Source: Alentia gelatinosa (lineage: Eukaryota; Annelida; Polychaeta; Phyllodocida; Polynoidae). From it: a stretch of DNA of 64,000 nt. Positions 21,790-32,757 of the stretch are shown one piece after another (the first letter of the stretch is position 1; every line of letters starts with the position of its first letter). The stretch spans positions 15,585,298-15,649,297 of the forward strand of contig OX465583.1 in the NCBI GenBank assembly GCA_950022655.1, given 5' to 3'. Made by a program: the position numbers and the translations under genes. The notes under the pieces were generated by a model that was not told the DNA's origin, searched no databases, and saw only the letters and a program-made list of their open reading frames with translations.

Positions 21790-22705
21790 GATATAAGGTA
21801 GTGTCCTTATGATGCAGGATAGCAAACTGACAATGAAACGTAGTGTACAGGTGTAGCCTACTAATAACGACTACTTGTAATAATGGTTAGTCCCTAGACT
21901 AGCCATGTCCACGCTTTTGGTTTGGATGATGAATAATCCCCAAATTGGGTTTAGACTCTTTGTTGGTTGTAATAATAGCTGATTCCCAAACACCCCACCT
22001 CCTTCAACCCATCCTTTCTCTGAAAAAAAACCCCAAACAACATTAACTAACTAGGAATCCAGCTGCAGATTGCCACACCACTAGGCCAAGCAGGCCAAGA
22101 TCTTCGGCAGAGATTCAGGTAGGGCAGGCCTTTGTACACTGCACTGATCGATCCTATCAATACTTGATAGAATCTACCTGTTCGGGATGCGGGCTAATCC
22201 CTCTGTGAGATTATCTAACCCGCGCACTGAGGTGGGGAATCTGTGAGGGCGGGGCAGGGTGGTGGGGTGGGGGTAGGGCTCCGGAGGTGCGGGGGTGCTT
22301 TGGTGGGAGAAGTCCAGGCGTAGTGTGTGTGGTGTGTGAAGGGTGTGATTGGGGGTTAGCTGAGGAAGGGGAGGGATTGTCAGGTAGGGTAGGGGTATCA
22401 TAGGGTTGTATCATGTAGAGCAATGTATGTTGCAGTGTAGATATTACTGATTCTTTGGCAGTTATTCAACTAATGGGATTGATGATGATTAAAAGAGTCA
22501 TAGAGAGTTGCATATTTGTAGAGTCAGCAAACATAATATCATATGTAGAGCTGTTGATTGCTAAGTATGTAGAGACATTCATACTAAACACATAGAGTCA
22601 TGGTTCATCATATTTGATCTCTAGGGGCTGTTTAATATATGAAAGGATTCTCCTCGTATAACAGTCCTAAGACTGCCATAGCACGGTCTGCATAGTAGAG
22701 TATAT
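21790..22705. other. No recognisable gene
   Basis: Includes a G-rich, purine-biased strand at 22230-22400 that yields Pro-rich minus-strand frames without domain content. Confidence 0.3.
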
Positions 22706-22711
22706 CAGATT

Positions 22712-23078
22712 GTATCCTACCCCTAATAAAAAACGCCATAGGTTTAACATTGACTCAATGTATTTGACGGAGCGTTGGATAAAGTGTTAATTATGCACCG
22801 AGGTGAATAAAAAAACGGACCAATCAGGGACGAGATAACGAAAGTAGATCCGGCAGCATTGATAACTACTAACATGGATAATTACAAATATTCTCTGTAT
22901 ATCGGTGAGATGGGGTAGAATAAATACGAAACTGAACTCGAGTTAGCCTTGTCAATGTTCATACCACTCAGGTCACGTCTGCTACTCACTAAACTCGGCT
23001 AACGCCTCGTGTAGTAATACACATCCTGCCCATCGTGGCATAAACATTGACAAGGCTAACTCTCGGTTGGTTTCTACT
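22712..23078 (-). mobile_element. Bipartite palindromic element, locus 3 (inverted)
   Basis: Partner module first (22712-22924): starts TATCCTACCCCTAATAAAAA, has GCCATAGGTTTAACATTG at 22736-22753, ends GGGGTAGAATAAA. The palindromic module overlaps it at that motif: arms AACTCGAGTTAGCCTTGTCA-ATGTTCATACCAC and inverse, centre CTCGGCTAACGCCTCG (inverse reading CGAGGCGTTAGCCGAG). Same layout as 37969-38298. Confidence 0.85.
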
Positions 23079-23433
23079 AAGTATCGGGAGCTCAGTGGAC
23101 GCCGGCCCTTGCAAGACCAAACTTTACGCAGAACAAATGTTCATTAGGGTATCATGGTCCAATTCTCTGGAATGAATAGAAATCGGAACTTCGTCACACT
23201 CAAAAACCTACTGAGTTGAAGCCTAGCATGAAAGACTAAGTACGAGAGACTCTAGGTGCAAGTGCCATATTGAGTCAGGCACTCCAGGCTTGGTGGTGGT
23301 TTGTTCTTTGTAAATACTTCATGTGACGCGATTGTATATATGTTGATCCGACTTTAATGAATGTCACTTATACCTACTTATACAATCTGCTACGAACCAA
23401 ACTGGCCATGCATTCAGACCGGCCGTCTGATAG

Positions 23434-23656
23434 CTTAGGGTAAAGGGCAAAATCCACCAGGCCGATTTCTCACCCGATCAATTGTTCCTGGGCCCTTAAG
23501 AGGAAGCTCACGTATTGTAATTTATTAAATTCTGATAAAATTAGTTTATTAAAAGACCATTTTCAAAGATTTGAGAAATTCTAGGGCATCCGATAATAAT
23601 CGGCGATTGTCTGGCTACGGAATCGGCTACCGTCGGTCCAGTGGAACACCCCCTTA
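23434..23656. mobile_element. Possible MITE of the TCCACC group, TTA-flanked
   Basis: The left end TTAGGG...AAAATCCACCAGGCCGA and the right end (inverse TTAAGGGGGTGTTCCACTGGACCGA) are alike but diverged. GATTTC/GAAATC and CGGCGATT/AATCGGC words recur inside. It fits the TWA-flanked MITE group, but the terminal repeats are too eroded for certainty. Confidence 0.45.
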
Positions 23657-23659
23657 AGA

Positions 23660-24220
23660 CATTCTAAATCAACGTCTTAGAAGAAAATAAACCCATTGGA
23701 GTCAACATCATTGTCTTGCACAGTCCTATGGAAATGATACATCTATTCACCATTAAATGATAATAATAGACAGGTTTTTTTTTTAGAATACAACAAACAC
23801 AAATCAAAATTAGGCTTGTCGGGGGTTTAACGGAATACCTTCCGATTAACTTGGCACTCCACCCAGCGCCCAGAGCTGACACATAGAAGAACCAATAGCT
23901 TACATCCTGATCTGTCCGTCCGAAGGATCTAGGTAACGAGAAGGGCAAAGAAAATGCGGAAAACATTATTTAACACGTTCACTCTCCTATCTTTGTAACT
24001 GTCCTCAAACGAACTCTCCTATCACTGTCCTTATCCCTCTAATTGTTCCCTGATTCTGTTTCTATTTCACAACAAACTTAATCAGATATGAACCTGATTA
24101 TATTTGAAAGGATATATCAAATTCTATCACTGTGAAGGGTAGTGATTGCTTGCTAGCGTATTCTCCATCCGGTGAATTACACAATCTCCATTGAGGTATT
24201 GAGACTCCATAATTAGAGAT
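23660..24220. other. No recognisable feature
   Basis: A 100-codon minus-strand frame (23664-23966) has no signature. No repeats recognised. Confidence 0.3.
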
Positions 24221-24221
24221 G

Positions 24222-24395
24222 CTCTGTATATCTGTGTGAGATTTTCTATAAGCTGTTCTGTCTATATGTTTGTTGACGTTTCTGTGAACTTCTCTATAAC
24301 CTGCTCTGTGCATATATATATGAATGTTTCTGTGAGCTGCTCTGCGTATATCTTTGTGAAGGTTTCTGTGAGCTCCACTATAAGCCGCTCGACGC
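24222..24395. repeat. About 50-bp degenerate tandem repeat
   Basis: Three to four diverged units around GTGAGCTSCTCTATAAGC and TGTATATCTTTGTGAAG. On the minus strand they translate to a His/Arg-rich repeat of about 17 residues, within a 117-codon frame. The unit length is near a multiple of three, which keeps the frame open; I regard this as a minisatellite. Confidence 0.65.
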
Positions 24396-24399
24396 TCTG

Positions 24400-25555
24400 A
24401 GGTCCCTGACCCCGCACGAGGTTCATCCAATCCCATCTCAGGTATGTTCATTATTGATGAGTCTGACCGTAAGTGGGAGCCTCACCTGAGCATGCGCGGT
24501 GCCCTATTTACTCCATCAGCACACCTCGCAATCCACTCATACTCAACGTTACGGGAAAGTAGGTCACGCCTCGGTCTCACGCCCAGACAAAGGATTATCA
24601 TCAATAGAGCAGCCCGGACCTCCCTCCTCTATCACCAGTAGGCAACAGCTTTTAGTTTACTCAATCATCATTTTAATTCGTTTTGTGGTATTGATTTTTA
24701 GTGTTTTTGGTCATAAAGGGCAATTCCTACCTAACAATTTCAAAACATTTCAGAATGGTACTTTGTCTCAGGCGAGGAATCGTTATGGTGTCAGCGGATG
24801 TATGCATGTATGTATACTGATTAAAAAATTGAAAAGGTTCGCCACCCGACTGCCTTGTCCCTGCCAACCTGCCCCCCCCCCCCCCACCCCCCATTCAAAG
24901 TTTGACCACCAACCACTTGGTAGAGAACGCCCCTCCCCAACTCCCACCCCCCCCCCCCGGCTCCCCACAGCCTCCCCCCTGTGTGTGTGGACGATGACCC
25001 GAAATCCTCTGCCTACACACATTATTGTCTATGGGTGGGTGGGCACATGGCTGTGTGCAGACCGGTGTGAAAGTGGCGGGTGTGAAAGCAGCCTAGAGGT
25101 GCTGGTGGCAGCAGTGGTGGCAGTGGCTGTGGTGGTCACTGTGTAATGGCAGTTGCAGTGATAGGGTGATGGCTGATGAGACCTTGTGTTATATATACAC
25201 TACCAGTATTATAATCTCAGAAGAATGGTGTTTTCAAAGTAAAATCTATCCAAAAAGGAAAAAAAGAATGCTGGGTTAATTGTCTGTATTTAATCAATTT
25301 TGATACCCAATCAGGTTTGATAAAATAAATTGGTAATATAAGATTGCATCTTCCATATAATATGGACTCGGATGGTTAATGGCAAATTTAATAAAAACGA
25401 CAGTGGTGTCCCCTTGATGTAGAACTAGTGACGGAAATGTAGCAGAATCAGGCGTATATATATATGACATGGGTACATGTATACGTCTAGAGATGAAGTG
25501 TATACATGATGGCAAGGAGGACTTACTTATCTATGCCAAATGATAGATATATACA
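24400..25555. other. Unassigned; C-tracts at 24871-24900 and 24945-24958
   Basis: The longest plus-strand frame here (24499-25146) runs through the C-tracts and has no domain. Nothing else recognised. Confidence 0.3.
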
Positions 25556-25558
25556 CCT

Positions 25559-25560
<2 letters not shown>

Positions 25561-25617
<57 letters not shown>
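25561..25617. repeat. (TA)n microsatellite
   Basis: About 28 uninterrupted TA units; prone to cruciform extrusion and length change. Confidence 0.97.
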
Positions 25618-25619
<2 letters not shown>

Positions 25620-25621
<2 letters not shown>

Positions 25622-26830
25622 CAGTCTTTTTCACACTGTGAATATATTGATCTTATCTGCTGCGATTATGAACTCTTCGGTGCAATGATACTCCATCATC
25701 CTACTTAATACCATAGCAACCTACAGTCTGCGTAATATGATCCTGGCCGTTCCTGCGGCATAAAATACGAACAACCAACCAACAATTGTGCGATGGCTAT
25801 TGTGTGATAGCAATGGAATTAAGTCAAGATGAAAACTACTGTCCATATCCACTATAAGGTGCTCAAAGGAAAAAGTGTTCGGACATTAGTATGCCGTTCT
25901 TTTTACGAACTTCTTTATTGGCAGATAAAACATTTACATAATATACCTACGGATCAATAAAAAATAAACGGATACAATATGTACAGGTGGGATAGAATTT
26001 GGAATGTTCTTGAAACTGGTGCCCGCCGCAGAATTGATTATGTCTATATGCCAAATGTAAGATTAAAGATGCACAGATTTCCCAAGCTCAAAATGTTAGT
26101 AAATATCTTGAAATACAAATAATACTAAATACAAAGACGAAATGCGAAATATATCATATGTGTTAATGTATACATACCCACCGGTGAAAACCCAAGACTT
26201 GGGGTAAATATCATGGTAATGCACTGTGATTCAATCGTGCTAGGGGATTTATATACCCATGTAAACTTATATTTAGATACTTATTATTTATACCAATATA
26301 GATTTTCAAAGAACAGACAGACTTAGGTTTCTGGTAGAATGCTATTAATACATATGGTCTGTTTATTTGTGGCTACCGTGTCTAGTTGTTTGGTTGTTTT
26401 TTGTTGTTTTTGTTGTGTTTTTTTTTGTTTAGTTTTTTAGCTTTTTGAAGTAACGTATCTAAGTCATGAATTGCTTCCAGGATGTCATAACAAATTCATG
26501 GTCATTTTATATCTTTTTTATATCATCCAAATATGCATTCATATTAATGTCAATAAGCACCTATTATTCGAAGACCTGTGGTTTCAGCCTGATGGAATCT
26601 AGACCAATATACGGTTCTTAAATGATTGTCCATATCACTTTTATTGTATTTCTTTTGTAACGAAACTTTCTAGCAGGCTATATCTGACAAGTATTTTTTT
26701 TATCACAAACCTGGCTTGGTGGTCGCTTAAAGGTTAAAAGGTTGGAGATGTACATATGGACTCTTGGCTTGCGAAATCCTAACCTTTCACTATCTGCCGG
26801 CAAACTCCTGGTAGAGTACAGAGGTCCAAT
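25620..26830. other. No recognisable feature
   Basis: AT-rich, with a TTTTGTTG low-complexity run near 26390-26440. No gene recognised. Confidence 0.3.
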
Positions 26831-26836
26831 GACTTA

Positions 26837-27206
26837 AGCACCAAATCCACTAAGGCGATTTTACATGCGAATTTGCATTCGCAGACGTTCGCAGGCCATC
26901 GCAGACCATCGCTCAGTCGCATGAAACTCGCATGAAAAATCGCTTTAGTGAATCACGCCATCGCATGGAATTTGCATGATGATCGCTGGGTTCATGCGAA
27001 TTTGCATGGACATGCGAATGCCTTGCAACAATATCTAATTTATTTGATATTATCGCATGTGATTCGCACAGTCGCATGTTTTCTGTACTGTCGCAGTAGT
27101 GGATCTGGTGTTTGCACGGCGTTCGCAACAATTGCACAGTCGCACAGTCGCATGGATCACAGACGCATTCACTTGAAAATTCTGTGGCCTTAGTGGATTT
27201 GGCGCT
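26837..27206. mobile_element. MITE with CCAAATCCACTAAGGC ends and TCGCATG-rich interior
   Basis: Terminal repeats AGCACCAAATCCACTAAGGC and inverse GCCTTAGTGGATTTGGCGCT. The left flank is TTA and the right TGA, probably a decayed TTA duplication. The interior is saturated with TCGCATG, CATGCGA, TTCGCA and TGCGAA in both orientations (more than fifteen occurrences by eye). Non-coding; the open frames seen on both strands result from this word. Confidence 0.85.
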
Positions 27207-27209
27207 TGA

Positions 27210-28505
27210 GTCCTAGAGTTGTGGTCAGCGTGACCAGTCACAAGCGACCGAAGTGATTGGTACATATGATCCCTACAAAGTAGCTATGGTAGATTTGCTG
27301 GGTGCCAAATGGTTTCCCAAAAATCATCCATAGACTAAATAAAAGACAAACTTTGTTTTCGTTTTCTAATTTATCAGGGATGAACATACCATTTGTTCCT
27401 AGTCTCTTTGTTTGCCCAGATTCGGGGATACACCATATTTGGTTAAATGAGACACACGTTAAACTGATGTCATGCAGCTTACGACAGATTAGCTCAAACA
27501 TCAGAAGGTGACTGCCACCCAAAATAAAACAGGAAAAAGGAAGAAGGATTGGGTTCCCGTTATTTTGGCCTATTTTCGCTGACAGCATTACTTTACTGTG
27601 AAGGGTGATCCACATAAGCTGAATCCGCACTGCTCCATCCGACAGGTGGCGCAGTGGAGGCCTGGCTGCTATTCTGATGAATTGGCGAGTCTGTGACAAG
27701 GCAGACAGGTCTGCATTACAGACCTGTATTACAGAACAATATCATGAATAAACAAAGTCCCCGCCCAATTAAAGGTGCACTGATTAACCCTGTTGTGGTT
27801 AAATAGCCTGGATGACTCTCCAGGGTCGTATATCACGTTGTAGACACACATCTACCGCCACTGCATCCATCCCTTGGTCAACAAATCCTCCTTCCTTTCA
27901 CTTCTATTCCTGGACCATTTCCTTTGACCCTGTTTGATTTTCATTCTGATCCGTTCCCATTTTTCGGATAGTTTTATTTGCAAATTTTCCGGAAATAATT
28001 TCCTATATGGAAATGAAGTTTCAACAATCTCACCTCTTAGATAAACTGGAAATTAAACGGTTAATCCTGGAAAATTTCATTTTCCAATCGGGTTCAGTGA
28101 ACGATGCCATTGGAAATAGGGCAAAAAGGGCGACGGTTTCTTGGGACAGCTGAAAACAATAGAAGAATACATAACCTAAATTACCCCCAAACCAGACGAG
28201 GAAAAAGCCAATTTTAATCTGCAAAAACGACAATTAAAGAACAGAAGATTTTAATCACCAGAACAAACTGTCATTACTCTTGGTGGTTCGGGTAATGAAT
28301 TAGTAGAAATTACAGGAACTGCAGTTCTGCAAATGAGCGTCATTTGGTGAGGGTGAGGGGTGGGGATGGAACGGGGGAGCGGGTGGGGGGGGGGGGGGGT
28401 AGTGAGGGTGGATGGTTCAGAGGCTGCCGTGTGGGGAGATTTGTACGTGATGGGTTTCTCCCCATCCCCAGCTCAACAGAGTATACCCTTTGGATGGATT
28501 ATTGT
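27210..28505. other. Unassigned; contains a 153-codon frame of unknown nature
   Basis: The minus-strand frame 27238-27699 is the longest non-repetitive one in the window, but it shows no recognisable motif, signal peptide, membrane segment or splice context. A G-tract lies near 28384-28400. Confidence 0.25.
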
Positions 28506-28508
28506 TAA

Positions 28509-28729
28509 TACCGGGGACACACCGAGCGAGACAAAGTGGCGATCTCCAGAATCGCTAACACAAAATAGAAAACATGTGAGATATTATTTCATAGGAATAT
28601 CTCCCACCGATAGTTTATCATATCACAAGCAATAATAAGGTGAAACATGAAATAATAGCTCACATATAGGCCATTTTGTGTTGGCGATTCCGGAAATCGC
28701 TGCATTACTCGATTGGTGTGTCTCCGGCA
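28509..28729. mobile_element. PIF/Harbinger-like MITE with about 60-bp terminal repeats
   Basis: Left end TACCGGGGACACACCGAGCG, right end inverse TGCCGGAGACACACCAATCG. The repeats extend about 60 bp to GCTAACACAAAAT / ATTTTGTGTTGGC, and GGCGAT/ATCGC words recur. Flanked by TAA on both sides (28506-28508, 28730-28732). Same flank rule as 16502-16816, with a related GACACACC/GTCACACTGG motif in the ends. Confidence 0.85.
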
Positions 28730-28892
28730 TAAGATCTCTAATGTACACCCCTCATATTGCTCTGTTTAAGAATATGGTGTAATGAAAACAAGTTAACTGT
28801 TACTAACGTCAAGAAAACGAAAGACATGTGGTTTAGAACAAGCTGTAAAATCTCTAAGATTCATGAGAGACGTTTGATACTATGAAGGAAAT

Positions 28893-29136
28893 TGATGAGT
28901 GTTTGGAGTGCTTCAGAATATTCACCCGGCTATCGCCTCGTTCATATTACTGCGCACTCCAAACTCGATGGCGAACAGGGACTCAGAACAAGCACGAATA
29001 TGTTTATGATTTTATCTTAGCCTGGAAATATTTATCTCTTTATCACCCGTTAAGAACGAGTTACCGTTCTCGCAACCCCGTTGAGAACGAGTTCGTAATG
29101 TTATGCCTGTGGACGTTTATACCAGGTTAAGATAAT
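28893..29136. mobile_element. Bipartite palindromic element, locus 4
   Basis: Palindromic module about 28893-28970: GATGAGTGTTTGGAGTGC / inverse GCGCACTCCAAACTCGATG, centre inverse-reading GAACGAGGCGATAGCCGGGTG, nearly identical to locus 2. Partner module 29010-29136: ends TTTATCTTAGCCTGG / CCAGGTTAAGATAAT, with TAATGTTATGCCTGTGG near 29098 as the conserved box. A LINE fragment begins immediately to the right. Confidence 0.8.
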
Positions 29137-29137
29137 G

Positions 29138-29703
29138 AATTATTCCCGATTCGATAGAGTATTCCAATTTAAATACCTTGGCTTTATACTTGATCAGTAT
29201 CTAAATTTTAACAAGGATGCGGAGTATGCCATTAGGACAGCTTCTAATAGATTATTTATTCGTAGTAAAATATGTAGATATCTAGATGTCAAAACATCAC
29301 TATTACTTTACAAAACTATAGTATTACCTTATTTTGATTATAGGGACATTTTTAGGGATGGGTGTAATTCGAGTTTGAAAATTCGGTTAACGGTTAAACA
29401 GAACAGTGATTTATGTATGTGTCTTAAAAAGAAATCGTCGGTCAAATGTTATTGACATACATTCAGATGCAAATACTCGATTGTTAAAGAATCGTGAGTT
29501 CATTCATTTAATGAACTATAAATACAAAAAGCAAGAGACGCCATTGCTAATAGATATGCACTCAAGGCACACGAGACAGTGATGCGAAGGTTTTTAAAGA
29601 AACTAAACCTTTTATTAAAAGCTAGAGATCAAGTGTCATGTATAGAGGCACCAACGGCTGGAACAATCGTGAAGCCGATGTGAGGGATATCTTTTCTTTT
29701 TAA
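29138..29703 (+). pseudogene. Non-LTR retrotransposon reverse transcriptase C-terminus, broken
   Basis: The first frame (to 29455) contains FKYLGFILDQYLNF, then RLFIRSKICRYL and VLPYFDY, the thumb/connection region that follows the YADD active site in CR1/jockey-like reverse transcriptases. The trace continues in a second frame (LLKNREFIHLMNYKYKK, from about 29469) and ends in a third (MYRGTNGWNN, stop 29701-29703), which is the terminal tyrosine-Trp-Asn block of LINE ORF2. There are thus at least two frameshifts, and everything 5' is missing. The fragment starts right after the bipartite element at 29136. Compare the better copy at 40935. Confidence 0.8.
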
Positions 29704-30320
29704 TCTTTTTAACTTCTTCTAAAAACACAATTAGATGAATAATATGTTTAATGGTATAAAGTGGTAGATACCCATGGTCAACATTGTTAACATTATCTGA
29801 GGTACGTGGATGTGATTTTAACTGCAGAGCGTGGACACAACCGTTCCCTGGTCTCGGTTTCTGGCTGATATTCTTAGGTTGTGTGTTGTACGACTATAAA
29901 TGATTTCTATTGATATACATTATCTCGGAGTCATTCTGGTCAAATAAGGCACGAAATTGCTAATGGTTTATTACAGAACCAGGTAGTCTTAATGATGCTC
30001 CAAACATATATTAAGATGAACGTAGCATAGTCATCAACTGTTTTGCTTTTCAAAGTATTTTGAAATGACTCAGATATCATCACTCTGTAATTTGCTATAT
30101 TATCAATATGTTGATCATGAGTATATTTTTAGCTGTGTCTGGCATCGGGTGTACTGCATTACATTTTAAGAGTGTGGAACTCAGGAAATTGCTATGATTC
30201 TTGATGTAAGGGACAGTCTACAAATGTGGTTTGACTGTCTCCATAATCATGTTAGCCTCAGAAGCTGTTTGGAGGCAGTATAAATAGTGCAATGAAAACA
30301 ACAACAAAAATCTTAGAAGT
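29704..30320 (+). other. Possible LINE 3' untranslated tail, then unassigned
   Basis: AT-rich sequence after the LINE stop. An A-rich stretch (AATGAAAACAACAACAAAAA) at 30290-30310 could be the remnant of a poly-A end, which would give a 600-bp 3' tail. I cannot confirm this boundary. Confidence 0.3.
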
Positions 30321-30603
30321 ACATTATTTCACCAAATGAATTACGAATTTTTCAACATTTGAGGTACCTGATAATCAATGTTAATTGCACGTTGGGTTCC
30401 GATTATATCATAACGCTGAACACATTCACTTAAAACAGAAACACTGGTTCTGTCCTCCTCCAATCTCTTTGCTGACCAGCTGTGGCTACCGTGCATCCAG
30501 GCATCTGGCAGGAGATGGACACAGACTCCGGGGGGAGAGGGGAGGGTGCGCATGACATTGTGGAAGGGGCACGTTCCGAGAACTAACGCGGTGAATATTT
30601 AAC

Positions 30604-30622
30604 GCCCCCCCCCCCCCCCCCG
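30604..30622. repeat. C-tract
   Basis: Seventeen or so uninterrupted C followed by GGG, just left of the GC-rich island. It may form an i-motif or G-quadruplex. Length from sequencing is often unreliable in such tracts. Confidence 0.9.
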
Positions 30623-30659
30623 GGTCAACACTCACCGCTTAAATGTTTCTCTTTCCTTC

Positions 30660-31010
30660 AAATAAGACTTCCTAGAAGAGACACGCCTTCTGATTGGTCC
30701 GCGCCTTTATTGAGCGCGCGCATGCGCCGGTGACTGGTATCCGACACCGGAGTGAGGTTCGGGCCTGCGGATGCGTGATGCGCGTCTCACTGCCGCCAGG
30801 TGGCGCGCTCATCGACGCTGGTTCTCGGCTGCAGCTCGGTGCCCACCAGTCGTGACTCTTGGTACCTGCTGGCAACCAGCGAGCATATAAGTGTAACGAT
30901 CGTCTGCTCGCTGACCTTCGATGACCTTTGAGGTTATTTAAACATTAAAAACTCAACTGCAGGTCGTCGCGATCGGTGCCTTACCGGCCAGGTAGGTCGG
31001 CGGTGTTAGT
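30660..31010 (+). promoter_or_regulatory. Promoter-like CpG island with CTCF- and NRF1-like motifs
   Basis: GC- and CpG-rich against AT-rich flanks. It contains an inverted CCAAT box (GATTGGT, 30692-30698), an NRF1-like GCGCATGCGCC (30718-30728), a CTCF-like CCGCCAGGTGGCGC (30793-30806) and a TATA-like CATATAAG (30884-30891). About 100 bp after the TATA motif is a good splice-donor match, CCAG|GTAGGT, at 30991/30992. An ATG near 30931 closes after a few codons, so a first exon would be untranslated. No downstream exon is seen in the window. Promoter activity is inference from motif clustering only. Confidence 0.4.
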
Positions 31011-31179
31011 GGGGGGAGTGGATGACATTACAACAGATGTTTGGAAGCATTTCATCATATTTTAGCGGTTACAGGCTATGTACTATTGCCTATTTAGATA
31101 TGATCGTATATAGACTAGACCCGGTATCTGAGTACTAGCCTACGGATTAGATCCATTGGTTAGTCTATTCCTTAGATAT

Positions 31180-31233
31180 CAGGGAGCTGTTTCAAAACCA
31201 TAGACTTAACCCACGTTTTGAAACAGCTCCCTG
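31180..31233. repeat. 54-bp hairpin with 19-bp perfect arms
   Basis: CAGGGAGCTGTTTCAAAAC and its perfect inverse enclose a 16-nt loop. With the adjoining arm base, the loop reads CCATAGACTTAACCCAC, sharing 13 consecutive bases with the conserved box of the bipartite elements. The arms resemble the GGGACCTGTTTCAC ends of the MITE at 33233, so it may be a minimal derivative in which only the ends survive. Confidence 0.85.
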
Positions 31234-31277
31234 TACTTACAAACGAGCAAAGTCTGTAGCTTAGATAAAAAGAGTTA

Positions 31278-31558
31278 GGCCTGCGTCCACCTACTACGAT
31301 AAAAATTAAGACCTACCGATATGGCACCGATACAAAAAGTAAATATCGGAGACATATCGGAAAGGTGCAATTTCGTAGACATATGTCTAGACATGCCAAT
31401 CCACCACGCATTGTATGGGGTTTTTATCGGCGTCTAATCGCAGAAACGTGGTCAATTGCCCCGATATTAGGTGACCTTCCGACGCGATTTAGATTTTTTA
31501 TCGGGAGGTGCATCGTAGACCATATCGGACGCATATCGTAGTAGGTGGACGCCGGGGC
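31278..31558. mobile_element. MITE of the GCGTCCACC family, TTA-flanked
   Basis: Ends GGCCTGCGTCCACC-TACTACGAT and the inverse ATCGTAGTAGGTGGACGCCG-GGGC, with TTA on both flanks (31275-31277, 31559-31561). The interior repeats ATCGG, GATATCGG-like, TCGTAGAC and GGTGC words on both strands. More than 85% similar by eye to 60976-61258, including CATATGTCTAGACA and CAATCCACCACGCATTGTAT. TTA duplication suggests a PIF/Harbinger origin. Confidence 0.85.
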
Positions 31559-31849
31559 TTACTTTGCAGGACGATTGCACACAGAGAGAAGAGAGAGAAA
31601 GAGACAGAGAGCCGGACTCCATGGCACAAACAGTTCGTAATTTAATACTGCAGTTAAAAAACCTTTCAGACAGCTCACCAAAACAAGGGGAGCAGGCCAT
31701 CTCAATCACCGAGACAATACTGAAGTCCATATCATGAGGACCCAAGCTGATCTTTCTCCTGAAAGAGGTTAGAGGAAAGAGCCTCCCCACTTGCTGAGGA
31801 ACCCGTGTATATGAGGTACATGTATCTGGGGAACTAAGAAGATTGGGAG

Positions 31850-32235
31850 GCAGTGAGCGGGGAGAGGGGCAGAATTAGAGACACAGAAAAGGGAGACGGA
31901 GAGCGAAGGAGAGAAAGTTATCGTGAGGATAGTAGAGAGTGAGAAAGAAGAGACTTAGACAGAGACAGGGAGAAATAGTGACAGACAGAGGCAAACAGAG
32001 AGACAGACACGGATACAAACATAGAGAGACAGAGATATAGAGGGCTAGTCACACAGAGGGACAGGGATTCAGAGAGACAAGCACAGAGAGACGGAGAAAT
32101 TGAGACGGAGACAGCAACAGACAGAGGGACAACTGGTCTATGTTGAAAGGGAAACAAAGACTAAGAGAGACAAACACACTGAGAAGAGAGAAATATAAAG
32201 ACACTGAAACAGAGAGATGGAGAGAGAAAGACATA
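31850..32235. repeat. Purine-rich GAGA-type low-complexity tract
   Basis: Irregular AGAGAGACAGAG-like sequence on the plus strand. It yields Ser/Leu-rich minus-strand frames without biological meaning. Possibly GAGA-factor-like binding or triplex-forming sequence; not tested. Confidence 0.85.
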
Positions 32236-32539
32236 TTCACCACATCCAATGTCTTTAGTATTGATACATTCTTTATTAGATACTCAAATAGGTGAGAACA
32301 TCAGTCAATATCATAATTACCGTTGTCAGCATCTTCATCGAACGTGCCATTCGTTCCACCTCTCCAGCTCCATACACAGACTGTACTGAGGGGAACTTGC
32401 AGAGAAGGCGCCTCCTGTGGACGGAGAGTGTGTCCTCGTGACCTAATAACATCGGTTCCTGGCAGGCATGTTGTGTAGGAGTAGAATACAAAGACCGGTG
32501 CCAGGAATCCATGTCTATGCCCCTCCGCACAACACCACA

Positions 32540-32757
32540 GCATGCCTCACCATACCTCCGTTACATGGGTATGGACGGGTGGGCGCAGGTTGAAGGGTGG
32601 TGGAGGTCTGGTGTGGCTAACATACTGTAGAAGATGTCCACACCATGGCCTGCCTCATTATACCTAGGCTACATAGGGTATGAATGAGCAGGGGCAGGCT
32701 GAGGGGCGGTAAAGGTCTGGTGTGACTAACATACTGTGAAAGATATCCACTACTGCC
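32540..32757. repeat. 109-bp tandem duplication
   Basis: Two diverged units. GGTCTGGTGTGGCTAACATA at 32605 recurs as GGTCTGGTGTGACTAACATA at 32714. Both are followed by CTGT(A/G)(A/G)AAGAT and then CACCA/CACTACTGCC-TCAT. Confidence 0.8.

Noticed and set aside
24499..25146. 215-codon plus-strand open frame
   Set aside because: Runs through C-tracts and low-complexity sequence; no domain or splice context.
27238..27699. 153-codon minus-strand open frame as a gene
   Set aside because: No recognisable motif, no plausible promoter or splice sites; the start lacks context. Kept only as a note in the unassigned stretch.
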